Origin: Dethiosulfatibacter aminovorans DSM 17477
Lineage (GTDB): Bacteria > Bacillota > Clostridia > Tissierellales > Dethiosulfatibacteraceae
Direction of reading: 5' to 3'
Length of the DNA stretch: 64,000 nucleotides
Assembly (NCBI RefSeq): GCF_900142005.1
Contig: NZ_FQZL01000006.1
Span: 186,001 to 250,000, forward strand
The position numbers and the translations under genes were made by a program. Of this stretch, positions 55,700-64,000 are shown one piece after another; positions within the stretch are counted from its first letter, which is position 1, and each line of letters begins with the position of its first letter. Under the pieces are notes generated by a model. That model was given only the letters and a program-made list of their open reading frames with translations. It did not search any database and had not been told where the DNA came from.

Positions 55700-56305
55700 T
55701 TAATTCTCCCTTATACTGTTTATTGTTTGCTTCTGACGATTTGCCTTGTTCTCTTCCGCGGTGATTATAGCTTCAATCTTGTCCACGGCGCTTTCTACAT
55801 AATCGTTAACAATTGCATAATCATACTTAAATGCATAACTGAGTTCTTCATATGCACAATCCATCCTTTTGATGATTGCATCCTTGCTGTCCGTTCCTCT
55901 GGATGTTATTCTTTCCTTCAATTCCTGAAGGGATGGAGGCAACACAAAAACAAACACTCCGTCAGGATATTCTTCCTTTACCTTAAGTGCACCCTGAATA
56001 TCTATCTCAAGTATTACATCAACACCCTTATCAATCAATTCTAACACTTTCCACTTCGGAGTGCCATAGTAATTTCCATAAACTTGTGCATATTCCAGAA
56101 AATCATTGTTTTCGATTCTGGATTCGAACTCTTCTGTGCTAATGAAATAATAGTTTACACCATCGACTTCCTTGCCTCTTGGATCTCTTGTGGTACAAGA
56201 TATCGACAGTTCAATTTCGTTGTTTCTCCTTATGAGTTCCTTGCACAATGTGCCCTTTCCAGCCCCGGAAGGGCCTGAAACAACTATTAATAATCCTTTA
56301 GTCAT
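55700..56305 (-). CDS. gmk: Guanylate kinase
   Basis: GMP to GDP. P-loop [56 protein letters not shown] and [15 protein letters not shown] are all present. The ATG at 56305 has AAGGAG 8 bases upstream (201 residues); the frame is open to 56323, where no site is seen. It overlaps remA by 8 bases. Confidence 0.97.
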   Translation of the reverse strand: MTKGLLIVVSGPSGAGKGTLCKELIRRNNEIELSISCTTRDPRGKEVDGVNYYFISTEEFESRIENNDFLEYAQVYGNYYGTPKWKVLELIDKGVDVILEIDIQGALKVKEEYPDGVFVFVLPPSLQELKERITSRGTDSKDAIIKRMDCAYEELSYAFKYDYAIVNDYVESAVDKIEAIITAEENKANRQKQTINSIREN

Positions 56306-56564
56306 TTTCCACTCCTTTTGCAACGTTATCTATTGTCATAAATCTTTGAGCTACAGTTTCAGGCTGGATGGCCGACAATACCACATGGTTGCTGTCCATG
56401 ACAATTACTGCCCTGGTTTTCCTGCCATAAGTGGCGTCAATAAGCTTATTTCCATCCCTGGCGTCATTTATAACCCTTTTAATGGGAGCAGACTCGGGGC
56501 TTATTACAGCTATTACCCTGTCTTCCGAAACTATGTTGCCAAAGCCAATATTAATCATTCTCAT
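56298..56564 (-). CDS. remA: RemA/DUF370 family DNA-binding regulator
   Basis: In Bacillus subtilis RemA activates matrix and osmoprotection genes by wrapping DNA. The 88-residue protein reads [20 protein letters not shown] after a two-residue lead, then [20 protein letters not shown] and the arginine-bearing [19 protein letters not shown]. It lies between yicC and gmk, its standard place. Its target genes here are unknown. Confidence 0.94.
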   Translation of the reverse strand: MRMINIGFGNIVSEDRVIAVISPESAPIKRVINDARDGNKLIDATYGRKTRAVIVMDSNHVVLSAIQPETVAQRFMTIDNVAKGVEND

Positions 56565-56572
56565 ACAATCAC

Positions 56573-57460
56573 CTATTCAATATTTTGAACCTGTTCTCTC
56601 ATTCTTTCAATACAGTTTTTGACTTCAACAGCTCTTTGAGTAATGTCGACAGAGCTTGACTTGGAAGCGATGGTATTTGCCTCCCTGTTTATTTCCTGTA
56701 GTATGAAATCAAGTTTTCTACCTATCACACCACCCTTGTCTAGGGTTTCAACGAGCTGTTTGATATGGCTTCTCAACCTAACAATCTCTTCATTGATATC
56801 AGCCCTGTCAGCAAAGAATACTATTTCATTTGAAAGCTTGCTGTCATCTATGGCATACTTGTCAGCCAATAGCTCGTTTATTCTGTTTTCAAGCTTTAGC
56901 TTGTATTCCTCAACTACGGTTCCGGCATAACCTTCTATTTCATCAATAAGAACATCGATTCTATGGGATTGCTTGATTATGTCATTCTTAAGCTCTTCTC
57001 CTTCAATGTTCCTCATATCTATAAGATCTTTTATTGAATTTTCAACTGCTTCTTCAAGAATCAGCCATGTTTCATCTTCATTTTCCTCTGATTTTCTTAT
57101 TTCAAGAATATCCGGAAGCTTTAAATATGTATCCAAAGATAGTGCTTCCTCAAGGTTTAAAGCCACCGAAAGTTCCTCGACGGCTTTCTTGTACATCATT
57201 GCAACCGACACATTGGCTTTGACCTCAACATCGCTGTCCTTGAGCATCTCATAAGTGACAGAAACATCCACCCTTCCCCTGCTTATGCGTTTCTTTACCA
57301 TTCTTCTTATTTTGTCTTCAAAGCTTCTTATATATTTAGGTGTTCTAATATTTATATCATTATATCTGTTGTTGATGGTTTTTGTCTCAACAGAAAACTT
57401 GATCTTTTCATTTGAATATTCGCCTTTCCCAAAGCCAGTCATACTGCTAACAAAATTCAT
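56573..57460 (-). CDS. yicC: YicC/YloC family endoribonuclease
   Basis: 295 residues. The N-terminal domain starts [20 protein letters not shown] and has [17 protein letters not shown]; the C-terminal DUF1732 part ends with [39 protein letters not shown] and a final coiled helix. Family members cut single-stranded RNA. GGAGG lies 5 bases before the ATG. It begins the yicC-remA-gmk-rpoZ-priA-def-fmt cluster. Confidence 0.94.
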   Translation of the reverse strand: MNFVSSMTGFGKGEYSNEKIKFSVETKTINNRYNDINIRTPKYIRSFEDKIRRMVKKRISRGRVDVSVTYEMLKDSDVEVKANVSVAMMYKKAVEELSVALNLEEALSLDTYLKLPDILEIRKSEENEDETWLILEEAVENSIKDLIDMRNIEGEELKNDIIKQSHRIDVLIDEIEGYAGTVVEEYKLKLENRINELLADKYAIDDSKLSNEIVFFADRADINEEIVRLRSHIKQLVETLDKGGVIGRKLDFILQEINREANTIASKSSSVDITQRAVEVKNCIERMREQVQNIE

Positions 57461-57502
57461 TGACTCCTCCTGTATAGTAATTTTGATAATTATTTATACT
57501 AT

Positions 57503-57531
57503 ATCTTAACATCTATGATTGTAATTATCAA
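57503..57531 (-). promoter_or_regulatory. Promoter of the yicC cluster
   Basis: On the minus strand TTGATA (57526-57531), 17 bases, TAAGAT (57503-57508). It overlaps the region used by the divergent rqcH promoter. Confidence 0.58.
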
Positions 57532-57545
57532 TGAAACATTATAAT
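57519..57545 (+). promoter_or_regulatory. Promoter of rqcH
   Basis: TATAAT at 57540-57545. The best -35 is TTGTAA (57519-57524) at a short 15-base spacing, so only the -10 is firm. Confidence 0.45.
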
Positions 57546-57577
57546 ATAAGATGATAAATAATTTCAAGGAGAAAATT

Positions 57578-59320
57578 ATGGCACTAGACGGATTTTTCCT
57601 TAGCAGTATAGTTTCAGAACTTAGGGATACTGTTGAAGGAAGTAAAATAGATAAGATATACCAGCCTGAAAAAGATGAAATCATATTAAACCTGAGATCA
57701 AACCGTGGAAATACAAAACTGCTCCTTTCAGCAAGCAGTTCCTATCCAAGACTGAATACAACAAGCAAATCATTCAAGAACCCCCAGACACCGCCTTCTT
57801 TTTGCATGTTTCTGAGAAAGCACCTTACAAGCGGAATAATCAGGAAAATTGTTCAAATCAATATGGACAGAATTGTAATGATGGAAATAGAAACAAGAGA
57901 TGAACTTAAAAGCTTTGCAATAAAAAGGATATACGTGGAAATCATGGGAAAACACAGCAATATCGTCCTGACTGATTCTGACAACAAGGTTCTCGATTCA
58001 ATAAAAAGAATAGGTTATAACGTCAGCTCAAAAAGGCAGATTTTTCCCGGTGTAAAATATCTCGCACCAGTATTCGAGAAAAAAATCAATTTGATGAGAA
58101 TCAATGAAGAAATGTATAATAAAACACTTATTGAATCAAATCAGGGATTAAAGATTGGAAAATTCATGTTGAAATCTTTCTACGGCATGAGCCCTCTTCT
58201 GTCAAGAGAACTTTGTCATCGAAGCCTCCTTGGAGAAGATGATTTTCTGGGTGAAATCGATGAAGAAAAAAAGGATCTTCTATACAGTAATCTGGAATCA
58301 TTGAAGAGAAGGATAGAGAAAAGTGACTATTACCCTGTGATATACGCTGATGAAGAAACTGGAGAATACCTGGATTTCCACTGCTTCGAAATGACCCATC
58401 TTGAAAACAGGTCTCCCATAAAATTTGACAAGTCAAATGAAATATTGGACATATTCTATTATGAAAAAGCAAACTTCAACAGCTTCAAACAAAAAACATC
58501 AAGCCTTAGAAAAAAAATCTCAAACCTGCTGGATAAAAACAGAAAGAAACTCGGTAAACTCCTTCAGGAACTGAGAAAGTCAGAAAAAAGGGAGATTTAT
58601 AAAACCTACGGCGATCTTGTGATAGCAAACATATACAGGATAGACAAAAATGACGAAGTACTGGAAGCAGTTGACTATACTAATCGTTCAAGGGTGGAAA
58701 TAAGGCTGGATAAAAGGCTTACGCCTTCACAGAACGCACAGAAATACTATAAAAGATACAACAAACTCAAGTCGGCGGAAGAAAACCTGAAGGAACAAAT
58801 TGCTATCACTGAGGAAAATATTGAATACCTGGAAAATGTATTGTACAATCTCGAATCAGTATCGGAAATAGAAGTGTTTGAAGAAATAAAAAAGGAACTT
58901 TACGAAACGCGCTATATAAATACAATGGACAAAAAGAAGAACAGAACTGGTAAAAGCAAACCAATCCGACTTGTATCAAAAGATGGATTCGAAATACTTA
59001 TCGGGAAAAACAATATCCAGAACGACCTGATTACCTTTAAGCTGTCTTCAAAGGATGACTTGTGGCTTCATGCCAAGAATATACCCGGATCCCACGTAAT
59101 TGTAAGGGCAGAAGGAAAGGAAATACCAGATTCGACAATCGAGGAAGCTGCTTCCTATGCCGCCTTCTACAGCAAAAACAGCAAACAGAAAAAAGTGGAA
59201 ATCGACTATACCAAAAGACAAAATATAAAAAAGCCCAAAGGTTCAAAACCGGGCTTCGTAATATTTCATGAAAATTACTCCCTCATCATAGAGCCAAAAA
59301 AACCTCTATCGGAACAATAA
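57578..59320 (+). CDS. rqcH: Rqc2 homologue RqcH (NFACT family)
   Basis: Adds C-terminal alanine tails to chains stalled on 50S subunits; older annotation is fibronectin-binding protein. 580 residues from the ATG at 57578 (AAGGAG 7 bases upstream). NFACT-N starts ALDGFFLSSIVSELRDTVEG; the middle is coiled coil (about 290-430); NFACT-R at the C-terminus has LSSKDDLWLHAKNIPGSHVI and KKVEIDYTKRQNIKKPKGSK. It is on its own, divergent from yicC. Confidence 0.94.
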   Translation: MALDGFFLSSIVSELRDTVEGSKIDKIYQPEKDEIILNLRSNRGNTKLLLSASSSYPRLNTTSKSFKNPQTPPSFCMFLRKHLTSGIIRKIVQINMDRIVMMEIETRDELKSFAIKRIYVEIMGKHSNIVLTDSDNKVLDSIKRIGYNVSSKRQIFPGVKYLAPVFEKKINLMRINEEMYNKTLIESNQGLKIGKFMLKSFYGMSPLLSRELCHRSLLGEDDFLGEIDEEKKDLLYSNLESLKRRIEKSDYYPVIYADEETGEYLDFHCFEMTHLENRSPIKFDKSNEILDIFYYEKANFNSFKQKTSSLRKKISNLLDKNRKKLGKLLQELRKSEKREIYKTYGDLVIANIYRIDKNDEVLEAVDYTNRSRVEIRLDKRLTPSQNAQKYYKRYNKLKSAEENLKEQIAITEENIEYLENVLYNLESVSEIEVFEEIKKELYETRYINTMDKKKNRTGKSKPIRLVSKDGFEILIGKNNIQNDLITFKLSSKDDLWLHAKNIPGSHVIVRAEGKEIPDSTIEEAASYAAFYSKNSKQKKVEIDYTKRQNIKKPKGSKPGFVIFHENYSLIIEPKKPLSEQ

Positions 59321-59445
59321 GAACACTCTCACAAGTACAATATAAACAGTGAAATGAAAAACATATTACTGTTCCCGGCACCGGTGATTATGTCTGATTT
59401 TCTCCTGATTAAGAGAATTCAGCATAATTCCGAGGTCGTGAATTC

Positions 59446-59496
59446 GAGGTTCAACAATCAACATTATTGATCAGTGATTGTTGTTCCGATCACCTC
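59446..59496. repeat. Large inverted repeat downstream of pyrR
   Basis: GAGGT (59446-59450) with ACCTC (59492-59496), enclosing CAACAATCA (59452-59460) with TGATTGTTG (59475-59483). There is no T tract on either strand, so it is not a typical terminator. It lies 27 bases past the pyrR stop. Confidence 0.5.
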
Positions 59497-59523
59497 TTAC
59501 AGTTAAATGTTTTTCAACTACAT

Positions 59524-60952
<1,429 letters not shown>

Positions 60953-60956
<4 letters not shown>

Positions 60957-61414
60957 ATCTTGTCCATCTCGTACTTGTCAAGAATAATCAACAAAGCCAA
61001 AAGCAAGGTTCCGACCACCACACATATGTCTGCAAAATTGAATACGGGGAAATCATAATATCCCCAAAAGTTCACGTCTATGAAATCCACAACATAATTG
61101 AGCCTGACCCTGTCCACAAGGTTCCCAAGAGCACCTGCAATTATCAGGTCCAGTGCAAAATTTGCTACCTTGTTGAATCCCTTGTACCTGATTCTGTAGA
61201 CAACTACTGCAAGCACTACCATTAAGGTGATTACAATAAAAAACAGCTGCTGGTTCTGCAATATTCCAAATGCAGCGCCTCTGTTTTCAACATAGTTCAA
61301 CCTCAAAAAATTGTCTATCAGAACAACCGCATTTGAAAATTTCAACAATTCCAAAACGAAATACTTGCTTATCTGGTCTATGGATGCAAGAAGCAATACA
61401 ATAATAATATGCAT
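60953..61414 (-). CDS. lspA: Lipoprotein signal peptidase II
   Basis: Aspartic membrane protease that removes lipoprotein signal peptides. 153 residues, four hydrophobic segments. Family motifs DQISKYFVLELL, NYVENRGAAFGIL, ALGNLVDRVRLNYVVDF with the first catalytic Asp, and FPVFNFADICVVVG with the second. It lies 9 bases after mtnN. Confidence 0.96.
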
Positions 61415-61423
61415 AACTCTCTC

Positions 61424-62110
61424 CTATAACATTTCTATTGCTTTCAATGTTATTTTTGCACTTATCTCTGCTGCATACTTGTCAAAGTTTGCATACTTGA
61501 CGTCGGCAGATTCATCTGCGTTGTCCGATATGCATCTTATGGCAACATAAGGGGTTTTATAAAGATGGCACACATGTCCAATAGATGCACTTTCCATATC
61601 TACGCAAAGGGCATTAAAGTCTTTTCGCAGCTTGGACTTCAACTCGTTTTTGCTTACAAACTTGTCTCCCGACACAATTTTTCCGACATGAACTTTTGCT
61701 TCTCCTTCAACAAGGTCGCTGCATATCCTGATCATATTTTCATCTGACTTGAATACCGATGTATCCATTCTCGGTATTTCTCCTTCCTTGTATCCGAATA
61801 CAGTGACATCTATATCGTATTGCTGTGTTTCAGTTGATATTACAATGTCTCCGATAGAAACCGATTCCGCCAGCGAACCGGCAATTCCCGTATTGATAAT
61901 TGAAGCGGCTTTGAAGTCACTGATCAGTATTTGTGTGGAAACAGCAGAATTTACCTTTCCTATGCCCGACCTCATGAATACTACCTTCTTACCTGCATAT
62001 TCACCGCTGTATATTTTAAAGTTCAAGCAATCCGTTTCTACAATATTTTCTATTTTTTCCTTGAGAAGCAATATTTCTTCATCCATTGCCCCTATTATTC
62101 CTATAACCAT
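61424..62110 (-). CDS. mtnN: 5'-methylthioadenosine/S-adenosylhomocysteine nucleosidase
   Basis: Recycles by-products of SAM. 228 residues: MVIGIIGAMDEEILLLKEKI, VVFMRSGIGKVNSAVSTQIL, IINTGIAGSLAESVSIGDIV, LCVDMESASIGHVCHLY and RCISDNADESADV with the catalytic Asp. The ATG at 62110 has GGAGG 4-5 bases upstream; the ORF opens 6 codons earlier without a site. It lies between ylmH and lspA, where divIVA and ileS are commonly found. Confidence 0.95.
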   Translation of the reverse strand: MVIGIIGAMDEEILLLKEKIENIVETDCLNFKIYSGEYAGKKVVFMRSGIGKVNSAVSTQILISDFKAASIINTGIAGSLAESVSIGDIVISTETQQYDIDVTVFGYKEGEIPRMDTSVFKSDENMIRICSDLVEGEAKVHVGKIVSGDKFVSKNELKSKLRKDFNALCVDMESASIGHVCHLYKTPYVAIRCISDNADESADVKYANFDKYAAEISAKITLKAIEML

Positions 62111-62120
62111 ACATCCTCCA

Positions 62121-62900
62121 TTAAACATACTTTTCTAATTCCAAAACTATATTTCCTTTTTTGCTGTGTCCTATGGCTCCTGATATCTTATATTTCCCCT
62201 TTCCTCTCAACGACAATACATCCCCTTCTTCAAGAAGTCTGTTCCTGTTTACATCATTGCTCCAATTCAGCTTTACATTGCCCGATTTAATGAACTCCTG
62301 AGCCTTGCCCCTGGACATGTTGCCCAGGTTGGATACAATATTGTCCACTCTCATGGAAGAAGTGATTATTCTTGTTTTTTCAAAATTCAGCGAAAGGTTT
62401 TCTGCCTCTTCAAGTTCAACTGATTCAAAATCAATGCTAATATTTTTTATTCTCTTGAAGTTATGAACAATATGCTTTTCAATCTCTTTTTTTGCAATTA
62501 CATATACATATTCGCCTGTAATGTAAATATCACCGATTTTGTTTCTATTAATACCTGTAGATACAAGAGCCCCAAGTATATCCCTGTGCGTTATATTCAC
62601 ATCACAGATTCTCCCTCTCAATAATGTAAAAAAATCCTTCAGGATTTCATCATATATCTCACAGGGCGCTACGATGATAGCTTTTCTTTCCGCATTTTTA
62701 GAAATACCAGTTATTAAATAACTGGTATCGCTGAAATAATTCAAAACCGATTCCCCAATCCTTGCCTCATTAGGGTAAAGAAAGTCTGAATCGTTGATCA
62801 TGAAGTTGTTTTGCGCTCCATCCCTTATATCCAGGATTCTCCTGGCAATATGCCTGTCATCCTCTTTCAGTCCCTTAATATACAGTTCCAGATTTTTCAT
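62121..62900 (-). CDS. ylmH: S4-domain RNA-binding protein YlmH
   Basis: 259 residues. N-terminal part RRILDIRDGAQNNFMINDSD and FLYPNEARIGESVLNYFSDT; central GRICDVNITHRDILGALVST and GINRNKIGDIYI; C-terminal S4 domain SNLGNMSRGKAQEFIKSGNV with the KLNW strand. In Gram-positives YlmH homologues act in ribosome-associated quality control by handling stalled 50S complexes, which gives a link to rqcH 5 kb away. It follows ylmG directly. Confidence 0.94.
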   Translation of the reverse strand: MKNLELYIKGLKEDDRHIARRILDIRDGAQNNFMINDSDFLYPNEARIGESVLNYFSDTSYLITGISKNAERKAIIVAPCEIYDEILKDFFTLLRGRICDVNITHRDILGALVSTGINRNKIGDIYITGEYVYVIAKKEIEKHIVHNFKRIKNISIDFESVELEEAENLSLNFEKTRIITSSMRVDNIVSNLGNMSRGKAQEFIKSGNVKLNWSNDVNRNRLLEEGDVLSLRGKGKYKISGAIGHSKKGNIVLELEKYV

Positions 62901-63164
62901 TTATACAAGCGAAAACAAAAGGCTTCTGATTACAGCCAAAAGCAAAAATGCTCCAATAGGTGAAAAATCAATCATTCCCTTGTTTAAGCCAATTTTATAC
63001 AGAAGCTCTCTTACCGGATGCAAGATTGGTTCTGTAAGTTGATAGATAATTTCTGTAATCTGGCTGCCTCTTAAGTTTGGAATATAGGATATTATTATTC
63101 TTGCCAGAATAAGCAATTCTATAATGTCAAATACCTTATCCAATGTTCTAACTATTAAAATCAT
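62901..63164 (-). CDS. ylmG: YggT family membrane protein YlmG
   Basis: 87 residues with two hydrophobic helices: IIELLILARIIISYIPNL and AFLLLAVIRSLLFSLV. The motif TEIIYQLTEPILHPVRELL between them marks the family. It lies between sepF and ylmH in the conserved cell-division cluster. Role in membrane organisation is inferred from relatives. Confidence 0.93.
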   Translation of the reverse strand: MILIVRTLDKVFDIIELLILARIIISYIPNLRGSQITEIIYQLTEPILHPVRELLYKIGLNKGMIDFSPIGAFLLLAVIRSLLFSLV

Positions 63165-63167
63165 ATA

Positions 63168-63659
63168 TTACTCCCATGTAAATTTTTTCTTGTCGATATT
63201 AAATTTGAGTTTACCGCTTATTTCAACATCATATGGCGCTATAACAAATATGTCCGAAGAAACCTTTTGAATATTTGCTTCCAGCGCATATACCGCACCC
63301 TTTACAAATTCGAATATCTGTTTTTTCACTTCCAGTTCAAGTTCTTCAAGATTCAATACAATGGTCTTCTTCCTTTTTAACTCATCTATTACACCGGCAC
63401 AATCTTCATATTTTTTTGGCGTAATGATAAACAGATCTGCATTTTCTTCAACACTGTATTTGTCTCTCGGTTTTGTCGTTTTGCTTTTCACCGTAGACAA
63501 ACTGTCAAATTTACTTTCATATTTTGTTTCATATTTCATGTCATTCTTTTTATCATATTTTCCAATATAATCATTTTTCTTTTCTGTTTCCTCTATTTCG
63601 TCTTCATACTCATTTTCCAAATCAGTAAGCCCTATAACATCCTTGAATTTTTTAAACAT
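63168..63659 (-). CDS. sepF: Cell division protein SepF
   Basis: Membrane-binding FtsZ anchor. 163 residues: amphipathic N-terminus FKKFKDVIGLTD, a Lys/Asp/Tyr-rich linker with repeats of the type KYDKKNDMKYETKYESK, and the C-terminal globular domain IITPKKYEDCAGVIDELKRK, TIVLNLEEL, IFEFVKGAVYALEANIQKVS and IFVIAPYDVEISG. 9 bases after yggS. Confidence 0.95.
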   Translation of the reverse strand: MFKKFKDVIGLTDLENEYEDEIEETEKKNDYIGKYDKKNDMKYETKYESKFDSLSTVKSKTTKPRDKYSVEENADLFIITPKKYEDCAGVIDELKRKKTIVLNLEELELEVKKQIFEFVKGAVYALEANIQKVSSDIFVIAPYDVEISGKLKFNIDKKKFTWE

Positions 63660-63668
63660 ATTACCCTC

Positions 63669-64000
63669 CTAATAGATTCTTTCGCCGAATATCGATGATC
63701 CTATCCTTACCATTGTAGCACCTTCTTCAATGGCAATCTTGTAGTCATTAGACATTCCCATGGACAGGGTATCAATGCAGTCACCTTCAATTGCCTTGAG
63801 TTGATCAAACAAGCTCTTCATTTTCTTCATATAGGGTCTTACCTCTTCAGCATCAATCATGTATGGAGCTACCGTCATAAGACCCTTGATTCTAATATTT
63901 TTCAGTTCCTTAACCTTGTCTACAAAATCAAATAATTCATCTGGACTTATTCCATGTTTTGATATTTCATTCCCAATATTTATTTCTATCAAAACATCCA
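63669..64000 (-). CDS. yggS: YggS/YlmE family PLP-binding protein (C-terminal part)
   Basis: PLP homeostasis protein, truncated by the window edge. 110 visible codons with VLIEINIGNEISKHG, IRIKGLMTVAPYMIDAEEVR, DTLSMGMSNDYKIAIEEGAT and MVRIGSSIFGERIY, the diagnostic C-terminal block of the family. The PLP lysine lies in the missing N-terminal part. An apparent TTG start at 63992 is not the true start, because the frame continues to 64000. yggS-sepF-ylmG-ylmH is the standard order. Confidence 0.95.
   Translation of the reverse strand, partial: DVLIEINIGNEISKHGISPDELFDFVDKVKELKNIRIKGLMTVAPYMIDAEEVRPYMKKMKSLFDQLKAIEGDCIDTLSMGMSNDYKIAIEEGATMVRIGSSIFGERIY

Noticed and set aside
59380-59450. Element copy downstream of rqcH
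   Set aside because: ATAATTCC and GAATTC words occur, but without the paired arms or head; treated as chance.
63669-63992. Complete small gene starting at 63992
   Set aside because: The TTG is internal; the reading frame continues to the window edge and the sequence is the C-terminal part of YggS.

Overview
The window is 64 kb of AT-rich chromosomal DNA from a low-GC Gram-positive bacterium, most probably an anaerobic member of the Clostridia/Tissierellia. The signs are a Gram-positive type PolC start, PrkC/PrpC signalling, RemA, SepF/YlmG/YlmH, FakA, RqcH, a zinc-type L28, gene orders shared with Clostridia, acetate kinase, and two tandem glutamate dehydrogenases as expected of an amino-acid fermenter. 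The assignment is inference from gene content. Almost everything is core housekeeping, and nearly all genes lie on the minus strand, so the window is best read from 64000 down to 1.

Reading downwards on the minus strand: (1) 64000-59524 is a division/RNA cluster: yggS (cut by the window edge), sepF, ylmG, ylmH, mtnN, lspA, rluD-type synthase, pyrR. The usual divIVA and ileS are not between ylmH and lspA. (2) rqcH (plus strand) is divergent from a long cluster at 57460-43473: yicC, remA, gmk, rpoZ, priA, def, fmt, a YugP-type protease, rsmB, rlmN, prpC, prkC, rsgA, rpe, thiN, followed by asnS. (3) rpmB (plus) is divergent from asp23-fakA; recG, rsmD, coaD and a coiled-coil gene follow. (4) tmcAL (plus) is divergent from ackA; yceD-rpmF and plsX-acpP-rnc-radical SAM-smc-ftsY follow, then ylxM-ffh-rpsP-khpA-rimM-trmD, rplS, and rbgA-rnhB-yraN. 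(5) 18400-10750 holds two gdhA paralogues (plus), comM, an unrecognised plus-strand gene and a divergent NA37-family gene. The last two are the only accessory-looking part. (6) dprA-topA, rpsB-tsf-pyrH-frr plus a small ORF, then uppS-cdsA-rseP-ispG-polC. dxr, normally between cdsA and rseP, is absent there.

No tRNA, rRNA, CRISPR array, prophage or transposase gene was found. The most interesting non-coding signals are: a dispersed palindromic intergenic element (three full copies and one half copy) that always sits next to a rho-independent terminator and keeps its stem by compensatory changes; a divergent promoter pair at rpmB/asp23 that appears to share one palindromic -35 hexamer; a structured leader before rpsB and an L19-type leader before rplS; and an intrinsic terminator between the promoter and start codon of the unrecognised gene at 12387. 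All structural claims were made by eye without folding or database searches.
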